Shown: positions 26,373 through 37,085, counted from the first letter of the stretch. The stretch is DNA of 64,000 bases from Lachnospiraceae bacterium (GCA_015057325.1 SVEQ01000007.1:1-64000), one strand, 5' to 3'. Notes: a model not told the origin generated them from the letters alone. Program-made: numbers and translations.

Positions 26373-26864
26373 ATGCAGAGCAAGAAAACAGAAATACTTA
26401 GAATGATTAGAAACAATGCAAAACTTACTGTTAAGGATATCGCGGTAATGCTTGGAAACGATGAGGAAGAGGTTAGCAAGCTTATTAAAGAAATGGAAGA
26501 GGAACAGATTATTTGCGGCTACAATACCGTAATTAACTGGGACAAAACCGACGATGAAAGAGTTACCGCTCTTATTGAGGTTAAGGTTCAGCCTCAGCGA
26601 GGTGAGGGCTTTGACAGGATTGCAGAACGTATATATAACTACGAGGAGGTGACCTCTCTTTACCTTATGTCAGGCGGTTTTGATATGACAGTGTTCATTG
26701 AGGGAAAGACAATGAAAGAGGTTGCACAGTTTGTTGCAAGAAAATTGTCACCGATGGATGGCGTATTATCCACCTCAACGCACTTTGTTCTTAAGAAATA
26801 CAAGGAAGCCGGAACCAAAGTTGAGCAGCGCAAGAAGGATGAAAGACAGGTGGTTATGGCATGA
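26373..26864 (+). CDS. Lrp/AsnC family transcriptional regulator
   Basis: A 163-residue protein with an N-terminal helix-turn-helix (about 18-55, AKLTVKDIAVMLGNDEEEVS) and a C-terminal RAM/AsnC ligand-binding domain (VTALIEVKVQPQRGEGFD, VTSLYLMSGGFDMTVFIEG). Such proteins bind DNA in response to amino acids. Its stop overlaps the ATG of the aminotransferase gene, suggesting it controls that operon. GGAGGAG precedes the start. Confidence 0.92.
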   Translation: MQSKKTEILRMIRNNAKLTVKDIAVMLGNDEEEVSKLIKEMEEEQIICGYNTVINWDKTDDERVTALIEVKVQPQRGEGFDRIAERIYNYEEVTSLYLMSGGFDMTVFIEGKTMKEVAQFVARKLSPMDGVLSTSTHFVLKKYKEAGTKVEQRKKDERQVVMA

Positions 26865-28015
26865 GGAATCCATTATCAGATACAGTAATCAAAATGAAGC
26901 CGTCCGGTATAAGGAAATTCTTTGACGTTGTAAGCGAGATGCCGGATGCTATATCGTTAGGTGTAGGTGAACCGGATTTTGATACACCATGGAGTGTACG
27001 TGAGGAAGGCATTTACTCTCTTGAAAGAGGACGTACTTTCTATACTTCCAATGCGGGACTTATGGACTTGCGTACTGAAATATGCAATTATACGCAGAGG
27101 CGTTTTGGCATGACTTACGACCCTAAGACAGAAACTCTTGTAACCGTTGGTGGTAGCGAGGGAATTGACATGGCATTAAGAGCCATGATTAATCCGGGTG
27201 ACGAGGTAATTATCCCTGAGCCTTGTTATGTTTCTTACGTACCATGCGTAGAACTTGCAGGAGGAGTGCCGGTTACAATCTCCCTTAAAAATGAGAATGA
27301 GTTCCGCCTAACAGCACAGGAATTGGAAGATGCAATTACAGATAAGACAAAGATTCTTTGCTTGTCATTTCCGAATAATCCAACAGGTGCAATAATGGAG
27401 AAAGAGGATCTTGAAGCGATTGCAGAGGTCATATTAAAGCATGATTTGATTGTTATTTCCGATGAGATTTATGCGGAACTTACGTATAGCGGAAATCATG
27501 TAAGTATAGCATCACTTCCTAATATGCGGGAGAGAACAATTGTAATTAACGGTTTTTCCAAGGCGTTTGCAATGACCGGTTGGAGACTTGGATACGCTTT
27601 AGGACCTGCCATGATAATAGAACAAATGACAAAGATTCATCAGTTCGCAATTATGTGTGCACCGACAACAAGCCAGTATGCTGCCGTTGTAGCACTTAGG
27701 GATTGCGATAAAGATGTTGAACAGATGAGACAGTCTTATGACCAGAGAAGAAGATATTTGCTTAATGAGTTCAAAGAGATGGATATGCCGTGCTTTGAAC
27801 CAAAGGGTGCATTTTACATGTTCCCATGTATCAAAAAGTTTGGAATGAGCTCAGAGGAGTTTGCAACAAAACTTCTAAAGAGCAAGAAGCTTGCCGTTGT
27901 TCCGGGTGATGCGTTCGGACAATGCGGAGAGGGCTTCCTTCGAATTTCCTATGCATACAGTCTTGATGAACTTAAGGAAGCAATTGGTAGAATTAAGGAG
28001 TTTATTAAGGAATGA
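26861..28015 (+). CDS. PLP-dependent class I/II aminotransferase
   Basis: A 384-residue fold-type I aminotransferase. The start SLGVGEPDFDTPW, the segment LSFPNNPTGAIM and the cofactor lysine K234 in INGFSKAFAMTGWRLGYALG are all present, and Arg in the C-terminal FLRISYA binds the substrate carboxylate. It resembles the PatA/aspartate-aminotransferase group; donor and acceptor cannot be assigned. It overlaps the Lrp gene and mutS2 by four bases each. Confidence 0.92.
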   Translation: MRNPLSDTVIKMKPSGIRKFFDVVSEMPDAISLGVGEPDFDTPWSVREEGIYSLERGRTFYTSNAGLMDLRTEICNYTQRRFGMTYDPKTETLVTVGGSEGIDMALRAMINPGDEVIIPEPCYVSYVPCVELAGGVPVTISLKNENEFRLTAQELEDAITDKTKILCLSFPNNPTGAIMEKEDLEAIAEVILKHDLIVISDEIYAELTYSGNHVSIASLPNMRERTIVINGFSKAFAMTGWRLGYALGPAMIIEQMTKIHQFAIMCAPTTSQYAAVVALRDCDKDVEQMRQSYDQRRRYLLNEFKEMDMPCFEPKGAFYMFPCIKKFGMSSEEFATKLLKSKKLAVVPGDAFGQCGEGFLRISYAYSLDELKEAIGRIKEFIKE

Positions 28016-30414
28016 ATAAAAGAACCCTAAGGGTACTTGAGTATTACAAAATAATAGAACAGTTGACTTCGTTTGCAACTACGCCGTCGGGCAAGAGAAT
28101 GTGCGAAAAGTTAAAGCCATCTACCGACATAATAGAGATAACGAAGCAACAGGAGGAAACAACAGATGCACTTACCAGAGTATATCAGCAGGGAGGTGTG
28201 TCTTTTTCCGGTGTTTATCCGATAAATGAAGCCATGAAAAGAGCGGAGGTTGGCGCACAACTCTCCGTTAGAGAACTTTTGGATGTTGCCAAACTGCTTA
28301 AGGTTTGTGAGCATGCCAAACAATATGGTGAAAAGGCACAGAACAAAGATGAAGAGGGTGTCGTAACAAGAAATGATTCCCTTACCGGGTATTTTGACAG
28401 CCTTATTCCTCTTGAGCATCTTGCAAAAGAGATTAACAGATGTATTATTTCGGAAGACGAGATAGCCGATGATGCATCTCCTAGTCTTAAGTCTATAAGA
28501 AGAGAAATGAAGCAGGTTAACGGCAAGGTACATGATATTTTAAGTAAGATTGTTGCAACTCAGGATAACCAGACAATGCTTCAGGATGCCATAGTTACAA
28601 TGCGAAACGGTCGGTACTGTATCCCTGTTAAGTCGGAGTACAAAGGACATTTTCCGGGAATGGTTCACGATCAATCGGGAAGCGGTTCTACATTTTTCAT
28701 AGAGCCAATGGCAGTAGTTAATCTTAATAATGAGTTAAAAGAACTTGAGATAAATGAAGCCATAGAGATAGAAAGAATTCTTTCGGCACTTAGTGAGCAG
28801 GTTGCCCTTTGCAGGGATACGTTGATTTCTGATTTTGAGATTTTGACTAAGTTGGATTTCATTTTTGCGAAGGCGTCATATGCAAAGTCTTATGACGGAA
28901 CAATGCCTGAGTTTAATGATGATAAGAGAATAGAAATTAAAAAAGGAAGACATCCGCTTTTGGATAAGGATAAAGTTGTTCCGGTTGATATCAGGTTAGG
29001 GGAAGACTTTACAATGCTTATTATTACCGGCCCTAACACCGGTGGAAAGACGGTGTCTTTGAAGACACTTGGATTATTTACTCTTATGGGACAGTCCGGA
29101 CTGCACATACCTGCATTTCAAGGGTCAGTGCTGTCTGTGTTTGATGATGTATTTGCAGATATTGGTGATGAGCAGAGCATTGAGCAGAGTTTGAGTACCT
29201 TCTCATCTCATATGACTAATATCGTGTATATTATGAAACATGCAACAAGCGATACACTTGTGCTTTTTGATGAACTTGGCGGCGGGACGGATCCTGTGGA
29301 GGGTTCCGCACTTGCAATTTCAATATTAAATAATCTTCATAACAGAGATGTAAGATGTATGGCAACTACACACTACAGTGAACTTAAAACCTTTGCCATG
29401 ACAACGGAGGGTATTGAGAATGCCAGCTGTGAGTTTGATGTGGAGACATTGTCACCGACGTATCATTTACTTATAGGAATACCGGGTAAGTCCAATGCGT
29501 TTGCGATTGCAAAGAAGCTTGGAATGGATGATAGCGTAATTGACGCAGCAAGAAATCAGATTGACAGTTCAACGGTTGACATGGAGACTTTACTTGCAGA
29601 CATCCACAAGGCAAAGCAGACTATAATAAGCGAGCAGGAAGAGATTACTGCTTACAAGGCGGAGATTGAACAGTTAAAGAGTCGCCTCGCCTCAAAGAAT
29701 GAGCATATAGAACAGAGAAAACAGGACGTACTTCGTAATGCTCGCATGCAGGCGGAGGAGATAATACAAGAGGCGAAAACATTTGCAGATGAGTCCATAA
29801 GGAAGTATAATAATTGGGATAAGTCCGGTAAGGCTTCTAACAAGGAAATGGAGCAGGAAAGAGACGCTATCAGAAAGAAGCTTAATTCTGTACGCGGGTC
29901 TCTTGAAGAAAAGAAGCCGAATAGAAAGTCAAATGCCAAAGCATCGGATTTTCATTTGGGAGATTCGGTTCATGTTATCAGCATGAATGCAGACGGTATA
30001 GTTCGCTCGCTTCCCAATCATAAGGGAGAACTTACCGTACAGATGGGCATTTTGCAAAGTACAGTTAAGATTAGCGACGTTGAGATTATCAAAGAGACAC
30101 CGTCTAATAATAAGAATGATTCTAAGAAATACAAAGTTAATACTTATGGTGGAGCAACGGGCAAATCAAGAAACATCAAACCGGAGATTAATCTTTTGGG
30201 ACTTACGGTTGATGATGCAATAATGGAACTTGATAAATACCTTGATGATGCGTGCCTGGCACATCTTGATAAAGTGAGAGTTGTTCACGGCAAGGGTACA
30301 GGTGCACTCAGAAAAGGTATTCATGATTATTTAAAGAAACAATCTTACGTCAAATCCTATCGCTTGGGAGAGTTTGGCGAGGGTGATGCAGGTGTAACAA
30401 TAGTAGAGTTATAG
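28012..30414 (+). CDS. mutS2: MutS2 endonuclease/ATPase
   Basis: An 800-residue MutS2 protein: helical core domains, an ABC-type ATPase with Walker A GPNTGGKT near residue 339 and Walker B VLFDELGGGTDP, a coiled coil (about 520-640), and a C-terminal Smr nuclease domain (about 725-800) with LLGLTVDDAI and VRVVHGKGTGALR. There is no mismatch-recognition N-domain. MutS2 limits recombination and in Bacillus acts on collided ribosomes. Overlaps the aminotransferase stop by four bases. Confidence 0.95.
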   Translation: MNKRTLRVLEYYKIIEQLTSFATTPSGKRMCEKLKPSTDIIEITKQQEETTDALTRVYQQGGVSFSGVYPINEAMKRAEVGAQLSVRELLDVAKLLKVCEHAKQYGEKAQNKDEEGVVTRNDSLTGYFDSLIPLEHLAKEINRCIISEDEIADDASPSLKSIRREMKQVNGKVHDILSKIVATQDNQTMLQDAIVTMRNGRYCIPVKSEYKGHFPGMVHDQSGSGSTFFIEPMAVVNLNNELKELEINEAIEIERILSALSEQVALCRDTLISDFEILTKLDFIFAKASYAKSYDGTMPEFNDDKRIEIKKGRHPLLDKDKVVPVDIRLGEDFTMLIITGPNTGGKTVSLKTLGLFTLMGQSGLHIPAFQGSVLSVFDDVFADIGDEQSIEQSLSTFSSHMTNIVYIMKHATSDTLVLFDELGGGTDPVEGSALAISILNNLHNRDVRCMATTHYSELKTFAMTTEGIENASCEFDVETLSPTYHLLIGIPGKSNAFAIAKKLGMDDSVIDAARNQIDSSTVDMETLLADIHKAKQTIISEQEEITAYKAEIEQLKSRLASKNEHIEQRKQDVLRNARMQAEEIIQEAKTFADESIRKYNNWDKSGKASNKEMEQERDAIRKKLNSVRGSLEEKKPNRKSNAKASDFHLGDSVHVISMNADGIVRSLPNHKGELTVQMGILQSTVKISDVEIIKETPSNNKNDSKKYKVNTYGGATGKSRNIKPEINLLGLTVDDAIMELDKYLDDACLAHLDKVRVVHGKGTGALRKGIHDYLKKQSYVKSYRLGEFGEGDAGVTIVEL

Positions 30415-30427
30415 TAAGGAGGCAGGC

Positions 30428-31129
30428 ATGGATAAGAAGAAGGTGCTCATTGTTGATGATGATGAGAATATTGCAGAGTTGATTTCATTATATTTAATAA
30501 AGGAGTGCTTTGATACGGAGATTGCACACAACGGGGAAAAAGCAATAGAGATGTTTAAGACTTATCATCCGGATATTATTCTTCTTGACATCATGCTTCC
30601 GGGCATAGACGGTTATGATGTGTGCAGAGAAATTCGTAAGATAAGTAATGTGCCAATTATTATGCTTTCCGCAAAAGGTGAAGTTTTTGATAAGGTGTTA
30701 GGCTTAAAGATTGGTGCAGACGATTACATTATTAAGCCGTTTGATTCTAATGAACTTGTTGCCAGAGTTCAGGCAATACTTCGACGTGTCGGAGAAAAAG
30801 AGGATGTTAATGATTCAGCCTCAGAAGGCGAAGAGGTTGTAGAGTACGAAGGCTTGTCTGTTAATATTACAAGTTATTCGGTTGTATATAATGGTAATCA
30901 GGTTGAAATGCCACCGAAGGAATTAGAACTTCTTCATTTTATGGCAAGCAGACCGAATCAGGTATTTACGAGAGAGCAGTTGCTTGACAAAATATGGGGC
31001 TATGACTACATTGGCGATACAAGAACGGTAGATGTTCATGTTAAGCGTATAAGGGAAAAGATTAAGGACGAGAATAATTGGTCCATTGCAACTGTTTGGG
31101 GAATAGGTTACAAGTTTGAGGTGAAGTAG
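30428..31129 (+). CDS. OmpR/PhoB-family response regulator
   Basis: A 233-residue protein with a receiver domain (D10-D12 acidic cluster, phosphoacceptor D54 in ILLDIMLPG) and a winged-helix effector domain (PPKELELLHFMASRPNQVFT, RTVDVHVKRIREK). It is encoded 13 bp after mutS2 with AAGGAGG before the ATG, and one base before the kinase gene. Targets unknown. Confidence 0.94.
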   Translation: MDKKKVLIVDDDENIAELISLYLIKECFDTEIAHNGEKAIEMFKTYHPDIILLDIMLPGIDGYDVCREIRKISNVPIIMLSAKGEVFDKVLGLKIGADDYIIKPFDSNELVARVQAILRRVGEKEDVNDSASEGEEVVEYEGLSVNITSYSVVYNGNQVEMPPKELELLHFMASRPNQVFTREQLLDKIWGYDYIGDTRTVDVHVKRIREKIKDENNWSIATVWGIGYKFEVK

Positions 31130-31130
31130 A

Positions 31131-32558
31131 ATGAAACGTACCTTTTTTGATAGGGTAATTGTTATCATAGTAATTGTATTGATTATCGTCTTTGTTTCAT
31201 TGGCGGGTTATACAACATATGAAACACAACAGGCATTGGTAAGAGAAAAACAGCTTACACTTGGCAATGAGGCATTACTTCTTTCGGAACAGTCGATAGC
31301 ACCGTACATTGCAAAAGTGACAACAAAAGATGATTTGCAGGTCAGTCTTAATGAGTTTGAAGATGCCCTCAAATGTAACGTGTGGTATTATGATCGCGAC
31401 GGCAAACTTATAGCAGCCTCCTACAAAGACAAGAATGAAAAAATTCCAGAAAACATCAGAGATTTGGATATGATGCTTACCGTTGATCAGGGCTTTACAA
31501 TGACGGGTAAGTTCTATGGTATTTTTGACAGTACAATGATTAGTGTAGGTGTTCCGATTAAGGTATATGGAAAACTGCAAGGATTTTTGTTGCTACATAC
31601 TTCAATATCTGAAATGGATGATATAAGAAAAGAAATGCTCGGGATTATGTACATGCCATTCGTAGTTATTTTGCTCTTCATAGGACTTGTGTTGTTCTAT
31701 CTTTCGGGAAGCGTGCTTCGACCTATTAAGATGCTTAATAATGTAGCACGAGAATATGCAAAAGGAAATTTTGACGCAAAGACCGGAGTTTCAAGAGATG
31801 ATGAGATTGGAGAACTTGCGGAGTCTTTGGAGTATATGGCTGACGAGCTTAGTAAGTTGGATGAGTACAGAAAGAACTTCATCGCAAACATTTCACATGA
31901 TTTCCGTTCTCCGCTTACATCAATTAAGGGTTATATTCAGGCGATGATAGACGGTACGATTCCGCCGGAGAAATACGGAAGATATCTGCTTGTTGTATTA
32001 AATGAATCAAAGCGTCTTACCAAACTTACAGAGGGACTGCTTGAACTTAACAACTTTGATACATACGGACCTGTACTTTCGTGCTCGAACTTTGATGTGG
32101 TTGATGTTATACGTCTTACACGAAGTACGGTAGAGGTTCAATGTGAGAAGAAAAATATTGATTTCAGAATTGACTGTCCTGCGGAATATACAGAAGTATA
32201 TGCAGACAGAATGAAAATCGGTCAGGTAATATTTAACCTCGTTGATAATGCGATTAAGTTTAGTCCTGAAAATGGCAAACTGCTCGCAACCATTACAAAC
32301 AAGAATGACAAGGTTATTGTTTCTATTAAGGATCAGGGACCGGGTATCGAAAAAGAAAACCAGAATAAGATTTGGGATCGTTTTTACAAAACCGATGCTT
32401 CAAGAGGTAAGGACAAGCAGGGTACAGGTTTGGGTCTTGCCATAACGAAAGAAATAATCAAGGCACATGGTGAATATATTGATCTTATAAGCTCAGAAGG
32501 AAAAGGCTGTGAGTTCATATTCTCATTGCCGTTTGCAAAAGAAGTAACTAATGAGTAA
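31131..32558 (+). CDS. sensor histidine kinase (HAMP, HisKA, HATPase)
   Basis: A 475-residue membrane kinase: helix 1 (about 9-28), extracytoplasmic sensor (about 30-165), helix 2 (about 168-190), HAMP linker (KMLNNVAREYAKGNFDAK), HisKA with H256 in ISHDFRSPLTS, and HATPase_c (N-box NLVDNAIKFS, DQGPGIE, GTGLGLAI). It partners the regulator just upstream. The signal it detects is not evident. Confidence 0.94.
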   Translation: MKRTFFDRVIVIIVIVLIIVFVSLAGYTTYETQQALVREKQLTLGNEALLLSEQSIAPYIAKVTTKDDLQVSLNEFEDALKCNVWYYDRDGKLIAASYKDKNEKIPENIRDLDMMLTVDQGFTMTGKFYGIFDSTMISVGVPIKVYGKLQGFLLLHTSISEMDDIRKEMLGIMYMPFVVILLFIGLVLFYLSGSVLRPIKMLNNVAREYAKGNFDAKTGVSRDDEIGELAESLEYMADELSKLDEYRKNFIANISHDFRSPLTSIKGYIQAMIDGTIPPEKYGRYLLVVLNESKRLTKLTEGLLELNNFDTYGPVLSCSNFDVVDVIRLTRSTVEVQCEKKNIDFRIDCPAEYTEVYADRMKIGQVIFNLVDNAIKFSPENGKLLATITNKNDKVIVSIKDQGPGIEKENQNKIWDRFYKTDASRGKDKQGTGLGLAITKEIIKAHGEYIDLISSEGKGCEFIFSLPFAKEVTNE

Positions 32559-32589
32559 CAGATTGTAATTGAAGGAAGGAGTATTTATA

Positions 32590-33537
32590 ATGCGTTTTAT
32601 TGCAGACATCAAAGAGGGAGATATGATATCTTCGATTTATCTGTGTAAGAATAAAAGAAATCTTCAGACCAAGGCGGGAAAGACTTACTATTCCATGTCA
32701 TTAAATGATAAGACCGGTTCGGTGGATGCTAAGATATGGGATATCAATAATGGTATTGAACATTTTGACTCAATGGATTACATACAGGTTGATGCACAGG
32801 TAATAAGTTATCAGGGAGCATTGCAACTTAATGTAAGAAGAGTCAGAAAAGCATCTGAAGGAGAGTACGATCCTGCAGACTATATGCCTTATACAACCAA
32901 GAATATAGACGAAATGTACAAAGAGCTTGTAGGCCTTATTAATTCAGTTAAGGATGTACATTTGAATAAACTTCTTAATTCTTTGTTTGTTGAAGATGCG
33001 GATTTTGCAAAACGATTTCGCATGCATTCCGCTGCTAAGACAATGCACCACAATTTTGTCGGTGGTCTTTTAGAGCATAGTCTCTCGGTAGCAAAAATGT
33101 GTGATTACTACACAACGCAATATCCTATTTTAAAAAGAGATTTATTAATTACCGCTGCTATATGTCATGATATCGGTAAGATTGATGAGATATCGCAGTT
33201 TCCGGAAAATGATTATACCGACGAAGGTCAACTTATCGGTCACATTGTAAAGGGTGTAATCATTATAGAGGAAAGAATTAAGCAGATAGAGGGCTTCCCG
33301 GAAGTAACCGCCAATGAACTCAAGCATTGTATATTAGCGCACCATGGCGAGTTGGAATACGGTTCACCTAAAAAACCTGCATTGGTCGAGGCGGTGGCAC
33401 TTGCGTTTGCAGATAATACAGATGCAAAATTAGAAGGTTTTGCCGAGCTTCTTAATAATAACGGCAACAAGTCGGGGGAGTGGATTGGATATAACAAGAT
33501 GTTTGATTCCAATATCAGAGGCACTTCCGGAATGTGA
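32590..33537 (+). CDS. yhaM: 3'-5' exoribonuclease YhaM-like, OB-fold plus HD domain
   Basis: A 315-residue protein with an N-terminal OB-fold nucleic-acid-binding domain (about 1-95, YYSMSLNDKTGSVDAKIWD) and an HD phosphohydrolase domain (GLLEHSLSVAK, ICHDIGKI, LAHHGELEYGSPKKP). This matches the YhaM exoribonuclease family. The ATG chosen follows AAGGAAGGAG at normal spacing; a TTG 21 bases earlier overlaps that site. The stop is 11 bp from the mfd start. Confidence 0.9.
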   Translation: MRFIADIKEGDMISSIYLCKNKRNLQTKAGKTYYSMSLNDKTGSVDAKIWDINNGIEHFDSMDYIQVDAQVISYQGALQLNVRRVRKASEGEYDPADYMPYTTKNIDEMYKELVGLINSVKDVHLNKLLNSLFVEDADFAKRFRMHSAAKTMHHNFVGGLLEHSLSVAKMCDYYTTQYPILKRDLLITAAICHDIGKIDEISQFPENDYTDEGQLIGHIVKGVIIIEERIKQIEGFPEVTANELKHCILAHHGELEYGSPKKPALVEAVALAFADNTDAKLEGFAELLNNNGNKSGEWIGYNKMFDSNIRGTSGM

Positions 33538-33548
33538 AGGGAGTATAT

Positions 33549-36500
33549 ATGAACAGTTTGGTCGCTCCGTTTAGGGACTCGGAGATTGGGGATATATACA
33601 CCAAAGCGAAAAAGAATAAAAAGCTTCCGCTTGAGATATCAGGTACGGACGGCTATGGCAGATATTATGCTATGGATTGTCTTACCGGTAATCAACTAAA
33701 ACTTATTGTAACCTACAGTGAGGACAAGGCGAAAGAAATAAGTGAGGCTTATCGATTCTTTGACAGAAACATTTTATATTATCCGTCAAAAGACGTATTG
33801 TTTTACAGTGCGGACATTCACGGACACACAATCCTTATGCAGCGAATGGAGGTTATTCGTGCGATAATTGATAAAACCGCATCTACGATAGTTTTATCAA
33901 TAGATGCTTTGCTAAATAAGGTTGTCCCGGTTTCCGAAATTGAGAAATATGTAATGCAACTTAATAAGGGTGACGAGATTAATCTTGAAGAGTTGAAAAA
34001 CCGTCTTATTTCAGAAGGTTATGAGCGAAACTATGAGGTTGATGGCGTTGGTCAGTTTTCTATAAGGGGAGGTATCTTAGATATCTTCCCTATGTGTAGT
34101 GATTGCCCATATCGTATAGAACTTTGGGGCGATGAGATAGACAGTATAAGAAGTTTTGATGTAGAGAGCCAGAGAAGTATAGAGACGGTTGATTCATTAA
34201 GAATATTTCCAGCTTCAGAAATGGTGCTTGATGATGACAGAATCAAAACCGGACTTAAGAAAATAGATAAAGAGCATAAAGCATATGCGAAGAAGCTAAA
34301 GGAATCATTTAAGACTGAGGAATATGCAAGAATCAATAGGGAGATAGCAGCGTTAAAAGAGGAACTGGAAAACTTTAACAGTGCTATGGGTATCGATGGA
34401 TATATCGGCATGTTTTATGATAATCCGGTAAGTTTTCTTTCTTATTTACCGGAAGATACAATTATATTGTTGGACGATCCGTCAAAGATATGCGCGCGCG
34501 GCGAGGTTTGCCGCATGGAGTTTACAGAGAGTATGCGTGACAGACTTGAGGGCGGATATATGCTTCCGACTCAGGCGGAGGTAGTCTTTGACTATACAAA
34601 AATTGGGCATGAACTTATGAAAATGGACATGGTAATGTTCAGCCTTTTAGGAGAACATTGTGATGTCTTTGTGCCTAAACAAAAGAAAGAAATTGAAACG
34701 CGCTCGATTCCTGCATACCATCACAGTATGGATATGCTTATCAAAGATATACGTAATTGGAAAAAGGACGGATATAAAATTATTCTCTTCTCGCCGTCTG
34801 CAACAAGAGGAAAAAGACTTGCAGACGAACTAAATGACAGAGAGGTTACGTGTTTCTTTACGGACAATAAAGACAGGGAATTGTCACCCGGGGAAATGAT
34901 GATTACCGACGGAAGACTCAAAAACGGATTTACGGTTTCGCCAATCAAGCTTGTTGTACTTACCGAAGGAGATATATTCGGTCAACGCAAGCAACGACTT
35001 AAGTTAAAGAGGAGACAGTTATATTCAGGAGAGAAAATCAAGAGTTTTGATGATCTTAATATCGGTGATTATATTGTTCATGAAAGACATGGTCTTGGTA
35101 TATATCGCGGAATAGAAAAGATAGAAGTTGATAAGGTTGCCAAAGACTATATCTGTATAGAGTATAGCGGTGGCTCGAAATTATATATACTTGTCTCCCA
35201 GCTTGATATGATCCAGAAGTATTCCTCGAAAGAAGGAAGACGCCCAAGACTTAATAAGCTTGGTGGCTCTGAATGGGAAAAGACCAAATCAAGAGTTAGA
35301 GAAAGAGTCTCAACAGTTGCAAAGGAGCTTGTTGAACTTTATGCCGTAAGACAGGCAACAGAAGGTTTCGCATTTTCTGATGATACTGTATGGCAGCGGG
35401 AGTTTGAGGAAATGTTCCCTTATGAGGAAACAGAAGATCAGATTAAGGCGATAGAAGAAACAAAGCATGATATGGAAAGTACCAAGATCATGGATCGTTT
35501 GATTTGTGGTGACGTCGGATACGGCAAGACGGAAATTGCAATAAGGGCAGCATTTAAAGCTGTGCAGGACGGAAAGCAGGTTGCCTACCTTGTGCCGACT
35601 ACCATTCTTGCTCAACAGCATTACAATACGTTTTGTGAACGTATGGAGAATTATCCGATTAAGATTGCGATGATGTCGCGATTCTTATCACCCAAAGAGC
35701 AACGTACGATTATTCAGAATATGAAAAAGGGACAGGTGGATATTGTTATTGGAACGCACAAACTTCTGTCCAAAGAAATTGATTATAGAAATCTTGGTCT
35801 TCTCATAATAGATGAGGAGCAGCGTTTTGGTGTTTCTCATAAAGAGAAGATTAAGCAGATGAAGAAGAACGTTGATGTACTGACATTGACGGCAACGCCA
35901 ATTCCAAGAACTCTTCATATGAGTCTTATCGGAATAAGAGATATGAGTCTTCTTGAGGAACCACCGGTGGATAGAAAAGCAATTCAGACTTATGTTCTTG
36001 AGTATAATCCGGAAATGGTTAAGGAAGCGATTAAAAGAGAACTTGCAAGAGGTGGGCAGGTGTACTATGTGTATAACCGTGTCAACACAATTGCAGATAT
36101 TGCTTCTGAACTTTCAAGGATGATGCCGGATGTCAGGGTTGCTTATGCTCACGGACAGATGAAGGAGAGAGAGCTGGAAGATGTAATGTATGCATTTATC
36201 AATAAGGAGATAGATGTGTTGGTTACGACAACGATTATCGAAACCGGACTTGATATATCCAATGTCAATACGATGATAATTCATGATGCCGATAATTTCG
36301 GTCTGGCTCAGCTTTATCAGTTACGAGGTCGCGTGGGTCGTTCGGACAGAACAGCGTATGCATTTTTGATGTATAAGCGTGACAAAATGTTAAGAGAAAC
36401 TGCTGAGAAGCGACTTAAGGCAATAAGAGAGTTTACGGATTTGGGCTCGGGATATAAGATATCAATGCGAGACTTAGAGATTCGTGGTGCCGGTAATCTG

Positions 36501-37085
36501 CTTGGTATGGATCAGTCGGGTCATATGGAAGCGGTTGGTTATGACTTATACTGCAAGATGTTAAATGATGCCATACTTGAACAAAAGGGTGAGACCAAAA
36601 TAAAGGATTTCGAGACATCTATCGAACTTCCTATTGATGCATTTATTCCTGCTTCATATGTTAAGAATGAAATGATGAAGTTGGAACTTTATAAGCGGAT
36701 ATCCGGTATATGCAGTAATGAAGATTATGAGGATATGCAGGAAGAATTGGTTGACCGATTCGGAAAACTGCCTGTATCGGTGACAAACCTGTTAATGGTT
36801 TCGTTGGTTAAGGCAAAGGCGCATGAAGCATGTATAACTTCGATATCATTTAAACAGGATGCTATAATTATTGAAATGGTTGATGGAGTTAACATTGATA
36901 TGGAAGCGCTTAATGTATTTCTTGAAAAGTATAAAGGTCAAATTAAGATTATTGCAGGAGAAAAGTCAGGTTTTAGGATAGATGTTGAAAAGAAATCTGT
37001 TAAGAGTTTTATTGAAAATCTTAACGAGATTGTTGAATCGATTTCTAATATTATTGAACATAAAAAGTTGCCCGATGCAGATTGA
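33549..37085 (+). CDS. mfd: transcription-repair coupling factor Mfd
   Basis: An 1178-residue protein with UvrB-like N-terminal domains, an RNA-polymerase-interacting CarD-like domain (about 490-570, IGDYIVHERHGLGIYRG), an SF2 translocase core (Walker A CGDVGYGKTE near residue 653, DEEQ box IIDEEQRFG, LTATPIPRTLHM, QLRGRVGRS) and the C-terminal TRCF domain. It removes stalled RNA polymerase and recruits UvrA. AAGGGAG lies six bases before this ATG. Confidence 0.97.
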   Translation: MNSLVAPFRDSEIGDIYTKAKKNKKLPLEISGTDGYGRYYAMDCLTGNQLKLIVTYSEDKAKEISEAYRFFDRNILYYPSKDVLFYSADIHGHTILMQRMEVIRAIIDKTASTIVLSIDALLNKVVPVSEIEKYVMQLNKGDEINLEELKNRLISEGYERNYEVDGVGQFSIRGGILDIFPMCSDCPYRIELWGDEIDSIRSFDVESQRSIETVDSLRIFPASEMVLDDDRIKTGLKKIDKEHKAYAKKLKESFKTEEYARINREIAALKEELENFNSAMGIDGYIGMFYDNPVSFLSYLPEDTIILLDDPSKICARGEVCRMEFTESMRDRLEGGYMLPTQAEVVFDYTKIGHELMKMDMVMFSLLGEHCDVFVPKQKKEIETRSIPAYHHSMDMLIKDIRNWKKDGYKIILFSPSATRGKRLADELNDREVTCFFTDNKDRELSPGEMMITDGRLKNGFTVSPIKLVVLTEGDIFGQRKQRLKLKRRQLYSGEKIKSFDDLNIGDYIVHERHGLGIYRGIEKIEVDKVAKDYICIEYSGGSKLYILVSQLDMIQKYSSKEGRRPRLNKLGGSEWEKTKSRVRERVSTVAKELVELYAVRQATEGFAFSDDTVWQREFEEMFPYEETEDQIKAIEETKHDMESTKIMDRLICGDVGYGKTEIAIRAAFKAVQDGKQVAYLVPTTILAQQHYNTFCERMENYPIKIAMMSRFLSPKEQRTIIQNMKKGQVDIVIGTHKLLSKEIDYRNLGLLIIDEEQRFGVSHKEKIKQMKKNVDVLTLTATPIPRTLHMSLIGIRDMSLLEEPPVDRKAIQTYVLEYNPEMVKEAIKRELARGGQVYYVYNRVNTIADIASELSRMMPDVRVAYAHGQMKERELEDVMYAFINKEIDVLVTTTIIETGLDISNVNTMIIHDADNFGLAQLYQLRGRVGRSDRTAYAFLMYKRDKMLRETAEKRLKAIREFTDLGSGYKISMRDLEIRGAGNLLGMDQSGHMEAVGYDLYCKMLNDAILEQKGETKIKDFETSIELPIDAFIPASYVKNEMMKLELYKRISGICSNEDYEDMQEELVDRFGKLPVSVTNLLMVSLVKAKAHEACITSISFKQDAIIIEMVDGVNIDMEALNVFLEKYKGQIKIIAGEKSGFRIDVEKKSVKSFIENLNEIVESISNIIEHKKLPDAD

